Shown here one piece after another: positions 28,272-40,505 of a stretch of DNA of 64,000 nucleotides. The notes beneath the pieces are model-generated. The model saw nothing but the letters and a program-made list of their open reading frames with translations, was not told where the DNA came from and ran no database searches. The DNA is from Syncephalis plumigaleata (lineage: Eukaryota > Zoopagomycota > Zoopagomycetes > Zoopagales > Piptocephalidaceae), in contig JAIXMF010000017.1 of NCBI GenBank assembly GCA_025201365.1, positions 248,001 to 312,000 of the forward strand. The letters run 5' to 3'. The position numbers and the translations under genes were made by a program. Each line of letters opens with the position of its first letter. The first letter of the stretch is position 1.

Positions 28272-29860
28272 TTAAGCTTGTCCCGCTTGCTCTTCTTCTT
28301 GCGTTTGACGCTTCTTCAATACAAGTTCATTGCCGGTTATGCGACGATAAATATCCTTGACATCATTGCACACGGTACCGAAATGGCTAGTAGCGTCGTA
28401 GGACTTGCTGATGAACACGTTGTCCTTGGTGCCATCCTCCAATGGTTCCTCCAATTCGCTAATCACCACGAATTTGTCCTCGATCTTGCCCAAGAGATCC
28501 AAAGCGGGCTTGATCTCCTCCTCTGGTCGATCGGTCTCTACGATGGTGGAGATGGTGGCCAAATAGTAGCCACCGGCTGCCACATTCTGCGATGCCGACA
28601 CCGAGGCAATGTAGATGTCGTGTTTACGACCGACCTGATCCTGTGGAATAATGATCTGAGCCGAGTCGACATCATTCGTGCCGGGGATTGGATGGCGTAG
28701 AAGGCAGATGCATCGTACGAGACGGCCTGTCTTGCGTGTCTTGCCTTCAAAGTAGCTTGGATCGCCGATGATCAGGCCGGCCTTGGCTACTTCATCGCCA
28801 GAACGGATGCCCGAGAATTTGCCACTGTCGTCGTAGAGAACCTCGTCGACCTTCTTGTCGAGCATGTACGTACCGCCGTAGATGGCCGACAAACGAGCGA
28901 AGCCTTGAGGTAGCTCACCAAGACCGTAGAGTGGGTAGATGTAGGGGCTCTTGCCGTAACGGTTCATGGAGCTGGCATAGAGTACAATACGCTTTTGCGT
29001 CTCAATAGCTGGCTGGTTCAAGTAGTCATCGTTAAGATGCAATGCCATGGCATGACCGACAAAGCCCTGTGTGGCCTTGTCCAAACCAAAGTGGTCGTAT
29101 ACCTTGCTCATAGGCACGGCGTTGAGATCCATACCTATTATCATTATTAGTTAGCGGAGATGGTTTAATCATGATTATGCTCATGTGACTAGACATGAAA
29201 AATACACGTACCTTCATGCGTCTTAGGATCATCCTCTTTGTAGGCGGCAACGTACTCGAGGAACTTCTTTAAACGACGTTTCTCAAACATGCCAACCAAT
29301 GGACTGGCCAATGCTTCAGCACCGGTGCTTGGTACTTTAGACATTGTCTTGTTAGAGTAGACGAAACTGCCTGCAACGTTCTTGAATTCTAGATAGCGTG
29401 TAACATCGGTATGCACCAATATCTTGACCAGTTCACCGTCGGCCATCATGAACTTTGGAATAAGATCGACGTTCCAGTCACGGTCGCTACCGAACTCGCT
29501 GGGTGGGGCAGCACCATCGCGGAATTTGGCATACAGCTATAGGTCGCATAGGGAAGATGCAGATAGTATACATATGAGTGAGCATTTATCAAGGCGGGAA
29601 TAGCGAGAAATCACGCGTATTAGCGCGTTACTCACCTTGGTTAGGTTAAGCGAGGTGCTTTCACCGCCATAGTAGTCATTGCGGTCGATGTGAAGGACCT
29701 TCTTACCCTCGACCGAGAGTATACCCGAAAGAACGCACTCGGTTAGACCGGTACCGACAATAATGACATCGTATTGCTCATCCTAATAGGTAAACAAGAA
29801 TAAGCTTTAGTGTTAGTTGAGGTGATTACAGGATTGCTGCATATAGTCAGCACTTACCAT
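28272..29860 (-). CDS. GDI1: Rab GDP-dissociation inhibitor
   Basis: Four exons on the minus strand. The first coding exon is only the ATG (29,858-29,860), directly followed by GTAAGT; the second begins [20 protein letters not shown], the FAD-like fold shared by GDI and REP. Other conserved parts are [76 protein letters not shown] with GGTYML, and [20 protein letters not shown]. The total of about 447 residues is the usual GDI length. It extracts prenylated Rab GTPases from membranes and recycles them, an essential job in secretion. Start choice rests on the family N-terminus MDE-YDVI being restored exactly by that splice. Confidence 0.96.
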
Positions 29861-30743
29861 GATAAAGGTAGTAAAAGAGAAAGAGAGAGAGGAAGATGGA
29901 GGATGTTGTTTAGTTAGTTAGTTGAGACGGAGTAGATGCAGATAGACAGCACGACTAGCTTGTAATAGCTACAGTATAGAGCACAGGTAAGTGGGAGTGT
30001 AGAATAAAGAGAAAGAGATGGAGTTGTTGAACAAGTGGTGACGAGAACGAAAGATGAAGCCGAATAAAAGCACTACGGCCGAGTGTGGTGTTCTTATCCT
30101 ATCATCATCATCGTGTAGTTTTGGGGAACGAGCAACGTTACTTGCACTTTCCTTGTGCGGCTGAATGAATGAACGGAATGGGCGAACACGTCGTATACGT
30201 CAGCGGGTGCAGTAGATGTGACCGAGAGTAGTATTTACCCTCTCCATGCACTTTGTAACAACCAGAGCGCGAGAGAGAAGCAATAGCTTTTACAACCATA
30301 ATGATGTTCACATGTTATCCACGTCGTTAACCATGTGGAGTTTAGGATGTATTTATTCGTACTGTTTGATACATGCTGTTGATATCGAAGCAGCAGCAGC
30401 AGCAGCAGATATCGAAGAAGTAGGAGGGGAAAGCCACATGTATTCGTAAAAAGTGTCGCGTTGATGGCCACATTCTACGGATACACGCGCGCATATACCA
30501 TTTGGCCTTGACCCTCATGTGTATCCGTGTGTGCGCATATACGCGTGTATATACGTGCCATAAGATTAAAGGGACCATGCGCTTAGATGGTTGTGCATTG
30601 GCAGCACACACATGGCATGTGCTTCTACCATATCATTCTGGTCAGAACTACGTGCCATACTCACTCTTCTGCTCTATTCTCGTTCTACTCTACTCTCTTT
30701 CTAGTTAGCTTATCAGTCTATATTCCATTTGACCAACATCAGC
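29861..30743. other. Divergent intergenic region GDI1 / small secreted protein
   Basis: About 0.9 kb with purine-rich runs just upstream of GDI (29,875-29,900; CT-rich on the GDI strand), alternating purine-pyrimidine stretches rich in CGCGCATATAC-like words (30,485-30,560), and a CAG repeat flanked by direct repeats (30,381-30,417). Several open frames of 67 to 89 codons overlap one another on both strands and show no family resemblance. Confidence 0.4.
30381..30417. repeat. (CAG)6 flanked by direct repeats
   Basis: Six CAG units (30,391-30,408) lie between two copies of the ten-base word GATATCGAAG. The second copy overlaps the last G of the repeat. Confidence 0.8.
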
Positions 30744-30935
30744 ATGAAGTTCTCTGCCGTTATCGTTATTGCCGTTGTCATTGTCGCTGTCGCCAGCCTG
30801 GTCGCTGTCGAAGCTAAACCCATCCTGGAACGTCGTGCTCCTCAAGATGATGATGGTTTTGCCGATGCTCAAGAACAACCTGCTGGGGCCGCTCAACAAC
30901 TGCATAGTGGACTTCTTCCTAGCGGTCTTTTTTGA
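30744..30935 (+). CDS. Small secreted protein, 63 residues
   Basis: A clear signal peptide (MKFSAVIVIAVVIVAVASLV, then AVEAKP with a likely cut after AEA or VEA) is followed by a short hydrophilic peptide with an ERR dibasic site, an acidic DDDGFADAQEQ segment and a glycine/leucine-rich end (SGLLPSGLF). No cysteines, and no family recognised. A CT-rich tract (about 30,660-30,705) lies just upstream. The dibasic site after about 30 residues suggests a processed peptide. A one-base change could extend the reading frame past the stop, so the C-terminus is uncertain given the indel pattern in this window. Confidence 0.5.
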   Translation: MKFSAVIVIAVVIVAVASLVAVEAKPILERRAPQDDDGFADAQEQPAGAAQQLHSGLLPSGLF

Positions 30936-31221
30936 ACAAGACAAGGATATCATCAAGTAGATATAGGTGTTCAAGTCATTATTCCTTGGTACAGCAATTA
31001 TATCTACAAGATCATTCCATCATTTATTGAACAGATATGCCCTATTCTGACCATTATAATTATGAAAAAGTAGAACTACGTGCCATCTTTGTTGGATGCA
31101 ATAAACTAAATATACGGGATGTTTCCCTCTGATTAACGCAGCTAGCCTTTTGTTTTTATGAATAATAACTAAAGTAATTCTAGTACCAATATTCATTTAT
31201 TACAATAGGCCAGAATATGTT

Positions 31222-32391
31222 CTAATGAGTGGTTGGGCTTGGAGGTACATATGGTGGAGCTGGACCAGTATTTGAGAAAGAATTTCTTCGACTGCCAGGA
31301 GGAGAGTTGCGTCGACCATCATATGCCGGAGCTGGATCATCAGTAGAAATAGAGTTACGTCGACTGCCAGAAGGAGAGGAAGGAGGGGCCATAGGATACC
31401 CCATATTCTGAATAATATTATTTACTTGGGTATTAAGCGTATTAGGATCAATCTGATTATTAAGCGCCAATTTGAAGAGAGCAAAAAGTAACTCGTAAAG
31501 GGTGGTATAGACCCCCAATTGCTGGGATAGTGTCATCCGATCAATTTGAAGCAGGTCATAATGTCGTCGCATCAGCAACTCCCCATTGGCATCGAAGCAC
31601 ATGTCTATAGCAAGTGTTCACGTTAGCTTGATGCACACACAATCAATTGAGAATAACTTACTACGTGGATGAATGATATATAAAAAACCTTTGAACTTTG
31701 CATATATTAAGGCTATTTACAAATGTTAGCATAGTGTAGAATACGCACAAATAATTTCAATTTACCTCAACGATTTGCTTAATAGTCTTTTGGAGGGAAT
31801 CCTTTTGTTGAAAAACTTCTTGCTAAGGTTCGCTATATGCTGCTCGTAGGTGTATTTGCATGTATTATAGATGACATAGCATTGCTTTTCAAATGGCGAT
31901 AGTGTGGCCATGGGACGGCCAAAGTAGAAGGATCCTAGCTTAATATGGAGATCCGCATCTTGAGGAGGTAGTATGGCATGTCGCTACAATGCTTCTTGTT
32001 AGCATCAAGTAGAATGACTATAATTATTGAGTTATTCACTTACCTCATAGAAGAGGCGGACGGTATCCCCCTCTGGTTTACTTGGATCCACGCATAGAAG
32101 AGTGGCAGGCTTATTATCCCACGTTGCTTCTATATAGTCAACAGGACCTAGCTCATCAGGAACCTTGACGAGCTCTAGGCTTGGCAAATCAAATGCACCC
32201 TTTATACCCGTTAGTTGACCAAGATACATTTTCGGCACTTGTGGATCTACACTCAATTAGCATACCGATAATAAATGACGATAACATGCTATACTTACTC
32301 TTGGGTGACCCGCACTCTCAGCTGATTCTATTGAAGCTAGAAGCAGTGCAGCAACTGCGGTAATACTGATAATATTCATATTGAAATGCAT
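31222..32391 (-). CDS. Orphan secreted protein with C-terminal RRNS repeats
   Basis: Minus-strand gene with about four exons. The N-terminus is a signal peptide (MHFNMNIISITAVAALLLAS, then IESAESA). The middle exons encode VPKMYLGQLTGIKGAFDLPS, then ATWDNKPATLLCVDPSKPEG, then HIKLGSFYFGRPMATLSPFE with KQCYVIYNTCKYTYEQHIAN. The last exon encodes a helical part (LYELLFALFKLALNNQID) and a Pro/Ser-rich tail with three RRNS motifs and two PAPxY pieces. No known family recognised. A few cysteines, no transmembrane helix after the signal. It neighbours another secreted orphan and a mobile-element remnant, so a lineage-specific secreted role is possible but unproven. The first splice junction needs a one-base correction. 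Confidence 0.6.
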
Positions 32392-33025
32392 GGTAAATGG
32401 GAGATATCTCGTGGTGTAGCCTTGTAATCGTAAGCAAGTAAGCAGGTAATATTGTACGAGCGTAGTAGAAAGCAATGGAGACGAGGATATGGATTATGTG
32501 GACATATTGCTTGGAAATATCCCATGTATTTATAATGACTGCCTACTCAATGACCCATGTATTTCCGAATCGAATTTGTTTTGTAGCAGCATGATGCTAT
32601 CATTCCTCTGTTACACCGTGCCATGTAGTTATTACCAGTATACAGCGAATTATGTAAAGTACCCTTCACGTACTTGCCTTTCGTCGTTTTAGCGAGTTTC
32701 AATGGCTCGGACGACTACTAAGGTTCTCCTTCAGCAATTTCGTAGATATATTTTACTTGCGATTCAGTATAAATAACTCCAATGTCCATTGTTAAATACA
32801 GTTGATTAGCCATTCATTACATTAGAAATCCTTATCTTTTATCAATAAAAGTATTTTACTCATGTCCGATATAAAGAGAACTGGAAAAGCCATACAATCA
32901 AACCTTATCATACCATCATCCATCTATTGGAGTTCTAGAACCTAATTAGGAATAGTAAAATAAATACCCTAATGGAATGGTGTACCCATTTAGGAATGTG
33001 AGCATGCAAACGTATAACAATAGCT
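32392..33025. other. Intergenic AT-rich region
   Basis: About 630 bases upstream of the orphan secreted gene. A plus-strand open frame of 67 codons (32,489-32,692) is Cys/Leu-rich without family resemblance. Nothing else recognised. Confidence 0.4.
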
Positions 33026-33253
33026 TCACGGATCAATCATTACTTGTTGCAGTGTTTCTTCACTCCTTGAACGTTTGGAAGTAATGGCACTTTGATGTAG
33101 TTGTGTTGGAACACTGTTTCCATTGCAAAGACTGAGAGTAATCTGAATAACATTCAGACATGCTGCCATATCCCGATTCCATACACAATACTCGAATCCT
33201 TTACCTTTCATGTTATCTTTACAATTCTGATGTATGCATCTCATAGTTATCAT
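33026..33253 (-). pseudogene. Remnant of a TnpB/Fanzor-like RuvC nuclease gene (C-terminal end)
   Basis: A 75-codon minus-strand frame reads RCIHQNCKDNMKGKGFEYCV, then WNRDMAACLNVIQITLSLCN, then GNSVPTQLHQSAITSKRSRS. The pattern of a degenerate Cys-x-Cys cluster, a WNRD motif and then an Ala-Cys-Leu-Asn helix matches the zinc-ribbon and last RuvC motif at the C-terminus of TnpB-like/Fanzor proteins found in fungal transposons. Nothing recognisable remains of the upstream two thirds, so this is a fragment of a transposon gene. The frame begins and ends without a plausible promoter. It lies between orphan secreted genes and the conserved mitochondrial block, as expected in an accessory stretch. 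Confidence 0.45.
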
Positions 33254-33650
33254 TCATCATCATTTCTTATAACACAATGCTATTGATTTCATTAGAGTGA
33301 GCAATATGTTTCTATTAACTAATAACGAGAAATAGCTATTATTTATTATCACTAATTGTAATGTATGATATCACGATCATTAACATGTCCCTCAACTGCT
33401 AGGGCAATGACAACTACTCAATAATAATAGCAATGCGATGATGGTGTTAACTAATGCCCAAATCTATTGATTAATAAACTGCAAAAGTTAAAGACTAGCA
33501 GTGCTAATTGGTTGGAAAAACCCTCCATCTCAAATTATTATGATTGTAACCACGTCCATATTATGCATTAATGACACCCTTTTTTCTCCTTCTTTATACC
33601 TCATCTAACATCACTTTTCGTCTTCCACTCGTACTAGTGGTCGTCCAACT
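33254..33650. other. Intergenic region upstream of NDUFB8
   Basis: About 400 AT-rich bases. The last 80 contain a T/CT-rich stretch typical of promoters in this window. No gene seen. Confidence 0.4.
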
Positions 33651-34440
33651 ATGAGCTATCGATCTATTATCCTGCGTAACTCGTCGATCAACAACACTAG
33701 ACGATGCAGTCTACTAGCAGGCAGGAATCTCCTGTCTAATATCGGAGTAGTACGTTCGTTTTCAACTACGGCAACTGCCGCGCGTTCCCCTCAATATTTC
33801 CTGTCGGCCAAGAGGGTGACCACTGATCCACAAATTGGTGAATATCCCAACGTGCCTTGGGTACACTACGAGGAGAAGGATCCCTTCAAGTATTGGGATC
33901 GACAAGGAAGACGCAACCTAGGTGACGTGGTAGGTGTGATTTATTAGCAATACACGCATACACTATGTATATGATGTAGCATATAACCACATGGCGTAAC
34001 TATCATGTGCGTACACACACTAATGATTATGACATTGCTATTGTAATATTCAAACATGCTAGCTCCACGAACAAGATGAAATTCTTAGCGGAAATGCTGC
34101 TGATGCATCTACCATTCCAATTGGCACGGCAGTATCTCATTTAGCATTGTTTGCAGGAGGCATTGCTGTCACTTGTTTAGTGATCGGTTTCTTCCGTGAG
34201 GAGGCACCTCGTGTAAGTAAACAAGTGAACGTAGACAACATTCCTATTTATTTACCTATTCATTCATTAGGTTAAGCGTACATATCCCTATCAAGGATTG
34301 AGCAAGGAACTTGGTCTCGATGCAAGTGATCCCAATGAATCTCGCAAGGTAAGTCGCGTAATAATGAGCAATAAATACATCTACCAACGATTGTTATTCA
34401 ATAATAGCCTGCACGCGATGAAACCCAGTTAGTTTTCTAA
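33651..34440 (+). CDS. Mitochondrial complex I subunit NDUFB8 (ASHI)
   Basis: Four exons starting MSYRSIILRNSSINNTRRCS, a basic Ser/Arg-rich presequence continuing to about VRSFSTTATAARS. The mature part has the family signature DPQIGEYPNVPWVHYEEKDP, then KYWDRQGRRNLGDVLHEQDE, followed by one membrane helix (GTAVSHLALFAGGIAVTCLV) and the tail RTYPYQGLSKELGLDASDPN ending ETQLVF. It is an accessory subunit of the membrane arm of NADH:ubiquinone oxidoreductase. Its presence means the organism has respiratory complex I. Stop codons of this gene and the convergent NME6-like gene are about 110 bases apart. Confidence 0.9.
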
Positions 34441-34547
34441 GTAAAACAAAGCGCCTATTATTTCAACTTTATTACTATTATGATCTAATCTACGTGTATA
34501 ACAAGTGTTGGATAGCATATACTGTCATGATGATATAGATGTACGAA

Positions 34548-35347
34548 TTATAATCTAGTGGTAGTGCTATTCAATGATTCCAAACATTGTTGCAAGTCTA
34601 GTTCGGGAAAAAAGAACTTGATCTCCTTGTTAGCTGTTTCCACAGAATCTATCATAATCATATCATTAGAGTTATGTTACATCTCTAGCTGTTAGTTGCA
34701 CTACCTGAACCATGAAATGAATTACGTGTATCAGTTAAGCCATAAAGTGCTCGTAATGTTGTTGGTGCATTGACACGAGCACTATTCATACGAGTACACA
34801 ACAAGTGTTATGTCATTAGTAGTTAGAATAGAATTCATCAACTGGCAAACTACATCCACATCTACTTACCGTATAGGATGAGTGGGACCGATAAGTGCTC
34901 TCCATCGAGGAATTGCTTCATGACCACCTAGCACAAGTGCCTGGAATGGACCACTATCCACACATATACATATATATATATATGAGTATATTACGTCATT
35001 CATCTTGATAGAAATGTAGCCTACCTGCTCATATAACCGCATAATCGTTGATAAAAGAATCGACCCTTATGTTCGGCGTAGAATGCACCTGCACCATCCG
35101 GTGTCCACATTACATGATGTTTTGCTAGTACTGTAAGTTTGGCATCATCAATCGCTTTGTACACCTCGATGATCTGTTCCTTGTCAGTACAAATATCTGG
35201 TTTGAGTAAGGCTAGCGTAAGTTGCATTGAAGGTTGTCTAATAGTTTGTTCCGTTTTACTGCTATAACCGCAGCTATGAGTTATCCATGGTCTCCTCGAT
35301 AACAACGCGTTTATTGACCAACACTGTCGTACACCCACTCTATTCAT
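34548..35347 (-). CDS. Nucleoside diphosphate kinase, NME6-like, probably mitochondrial
   Basis: Minus-strand gene with several exons. The N-terminus (MNRVGVRQCWSINALLSRRP, then WITHSCGYSSK) looks like a presequence. The kinase part reads MQLTLALLKPDICTDKEQI, then HKGRFFYQRLCGYM, then ALVLGGHEAIPRW, then ALIGPTHPIR, then TLRALYGLTDTRNSFHGSDS with the active-site His in the NSFHGSDS segment. It ends KEIKFFFPELDLQQCLESL. The LALLKPD start, HxGRFFYQRL and FHGSDS with a FFFPE end are features of the NME6 branch rather than the main housekeeping kinase. The reaction is transfer of phosphate between nucleoside triphosphates and diphosphates. An alternative ATG lies three codons upstream. Divergent from QCR9. 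Confidence 0.82.
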
Positions 35348-35771
35348 GATAAACATAATAAACCGTATAGATATAAGAACAAAGCACTCTACAACCGTGT
35401 TAGTAGGCTTGTCAGTGCAATACGAAGTAAAAACGTAACTAAAAAACGTAAAAATAAAACTGTGTGTGTGTCTAATCAATCACAACAATGATCTTTTATA
35501 TTGTGATTGGTCTCCGAATCTACCCGCAACACAGCAAACAAAAAACTAGATATAATAAACGTAAGTTAACGAGACAGAGCATCAAAGGAGGATGGATGTC
35601 ACTCATAACAACAGCACGCAACAATCCTAAAAGAGAGAGTGCGCGTATTGTATGAATTCAACAATCCTCCTCTTTCTTCTTCCTTCTTCTCATTCGTTAC
35701 TTTCTGCTTTACTGCTTTCTTTCTATTGATTATTGCTGGTTACTGCTGCTACATTGAGGAAATATCATACC
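35348..35771. promoter_or_regulatory. Divergent promoter region NME6-like / QCR9
   Basis: 424 bases between the two start codons of nuclear genes for mitochondrial proteins. A CT-rich run (35,665-35,725) precedes QCR9. No other gene seen. Confidence 0.4.
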
Positions 35772-36035
35772 ATGGCTTTCAGTAGAATCAATCATTTCCT
35801 AGTGAACTCGGTATTCCGTCGTAATTCCGTGTTTCTTACCAGTATCTTTGTGGGCGCGTTCGCATTCGAGATTGGCTACGACGGTTTGACTGATCGTATT
35901 TGGCGACGACTCAATGAAGGTGTAAGTATACTGACTGACCAGCATAATAATCTAAGTGAATAATAACAATCATATATATATATGTATCTATTTCAGCGTA
36001 CCTGGGATGATATCAAGGATCGTTATACAGCCTAG
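35772..36035 (+). CDS. QCR9: Cytochrome bc1 complex subunit 9 (QCR9/UQCR10)
   Basis: Two exons give a 62-residue protein: MAFSRINHFLVNSVFRRNSV, then FLTSIFVGAFAFEIGYDGL, then TDRIWRRLNEG, splice, RTWDDIKDRYTA. The FRRNSVF motif, the single membrane helix with GAFAFE and the C-terminal W-DIK-RY pattern identify this small subunit of respiratory complex III. The intron (about 35,922-35,997) falls right after NEG. An upstream in-frame TTG and short extension exist, but the ATG at 35,772 gives the normal family length. Confidence 0.92.
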
Positions 36036-36285
36036 AGGATAAAGGATAATAGTCATCATTATGATTTATCAGTCGATGACGTGGTTACTACTACTACTGC
36101 TGCTATGAATTGTCATTATGGTCGAGGCATCAAGATAATATGTGATTGTGTTTATCAATGAAATTCATAGTATACTATTCTATTCGATGTTCAATGTGCA
36201 TGATCATTTACAGTATTATAGTAGAAGATATCTATCTATTGATGTTAGAGTAACTAGTTTATCTTAATAATGGAACAATGAACAG

Positions 36286-39150
<2,865 letters not shown>

Positions 39151-39680
39151 AGCAAATATACATTAGTATGTGCACACACACACACACGAAGAAAGAAAGA
39201 AAGAGAGATAAGCAGTAGTTATATATAAACAAACAAGAAAGTTATACCGCTAACGCGTTAAGTTTACAAGAACAAGGGGGAGTGGGTTACCAAAGGATGA
39301 TGATGACGATAATGATGATGTGCGATTAATGGGTTGAGAAATGAGTTGCTGTGTGAAGAAGCTTTGTAGTTATTTGTTACACGTATGCGCAGCCACAGTA
39401 ATCATCATTACTTATCGACTCGGATTTCTTATTGATATGTATATGTATCTAATGGCATTTGGTATGAGTAACGAGTACGGGTATTTGATGATTGTTGTTC
39501 CACTATATTCTATAAGCAATAGTTAGTACTGGATATTATAATATATTTGTGTTATTTGATTCATGATTGAAAGGTAAGCAGTTACGTCACACTGCCCATA
39601 TAAATCAGATGATTTAGCATTTCTTTACACAATCAATCCACCATCCTTCCTTGTTCTTATTTATATTGCAAACAGATTCC
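39151..39680. promoter_or_regulatory. Divergent region between PI4K and OHCU decarboxylase
   Basis: 530 bases including a CA run (about 39,173-39,186), GAAA runs just upstream of PI4K, and a short CT-rich run (39,640-39,660) before the decarboxylase ATG. A 61-codon open frame (39,341-39,526) has no family resemblance. Confidence 0.35.
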
Positions 39681-40277
39681 ATGTCGTCAGTTCAGTTACC
39701 TACCTTACCGCTCATTAATGAGCTGAATATACTGCCTGATCATGAATTCCTTACTGCTATTAATACACTATTCGAGACAGCACCTCCTCTTGCACAGCGA
39801 TTGTTGGCACGTCGTCCCTATACTTCGTATGAGCAGTTGATATCAACAGCTGAGGATATCGTCCTGCCTGGCATTGCTTCATCCAATACGGACGATGATG
39901 CTTCTGTACTAGGTGATGAAGAAATACTACAGGTAGTGAATGCTCATCCACGTATTGGTGCACCAGCTGCTTCACTTTCTACACTATCACAACGTGAACA
40001 GGGTGGTAGTCACATTGCCAACGCTAATACTGAGACTGAGAGTGTAGCACTGGCTAGAACGTTAGAGCGACTTGCCGAATTAAACGCCGCCTATGAAGCA
40101 AAGTACGGATTCCGCTTTATTGTGTTCGTGAATGGTCGTAGTCGTGCGGAAATTGTACCCGTACTAGAGGATCGATTACATCATGGAGAACGCGACAAAG
40201 AGATCAGAATAGCGCTAGAGGCAATGATAGCCATTGCTCGTGATCGATTAAACAAGATACAACTCGCGAAACTCTGA
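39681..40277 (+). CDS. OHCU decarboxylase (ureide pathway), peroxisomal
   Basis: A single open exon of 198 codons starting MSSVQLPTLPLINELNILPD. The family pattern is clear: FETAPPLAQRLLARRPYTSY, then VNAHPRIGAPAASLSTLSQR with the catalytic His of the HPRIG motif, then LAELNAAYEAKYGFRFIVFV, then RTL/RDKEIRIALEAMIAIAR at the end. It decarboxylates 2-oxo-4-hydroxy-4-carboxy-5-ureidoimidazoline to (S)-allantoin, the last step after urate oxidase. The protein ends LAKL; AKL is a functional variant of the peroxisomal targeting signal 1, fitting the peroxisomal location of urate breakdown. An acidic insert with DTETES-like residues before the last helices is mildly unusual. Confidence 0.9.
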   Translation: MSSVQLPTLPLINELNILPDHEFLTAINTLFETAPPLAQRLLARRPYTSYEQLISTAEDIVLPGIASSNTDDDASVLGDEEILQVVNAHPRIGAPAASLSTLSQREQGGSHIANANTETESVALARTLERLAELNAAYEAKYGFRFIVFVNGRSRAEIVPVLEDRLHHGERDKEIRIALEAMIAIARDRLNKIQLAKL

Positions 40278-40505
40278 TCGTATCCTATCTAATTACTGTT
40301 ACTATTAATTAGTGCATAAAGATCATTTAGTATACAACATGGTCTAGATATTTCCAGATACTTTTCCCTTTATTAAATAGGCTAATTTGACATATAGAAT
40401 CCATACAAATAAGTATGGAGTAATTGTCATAATAGCATTGATTTTCATACGAATAATTGTAGTAAAGAATATAGAACAAAAAACCATAACCAGCTATGAT
40501 AATGA

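Noticed and set aside
28215-28700. 161-codon plus-strand open frame
   Set aside because: Antisense to the last exon of Rab GDI, whose protein match is strong over the same bases.
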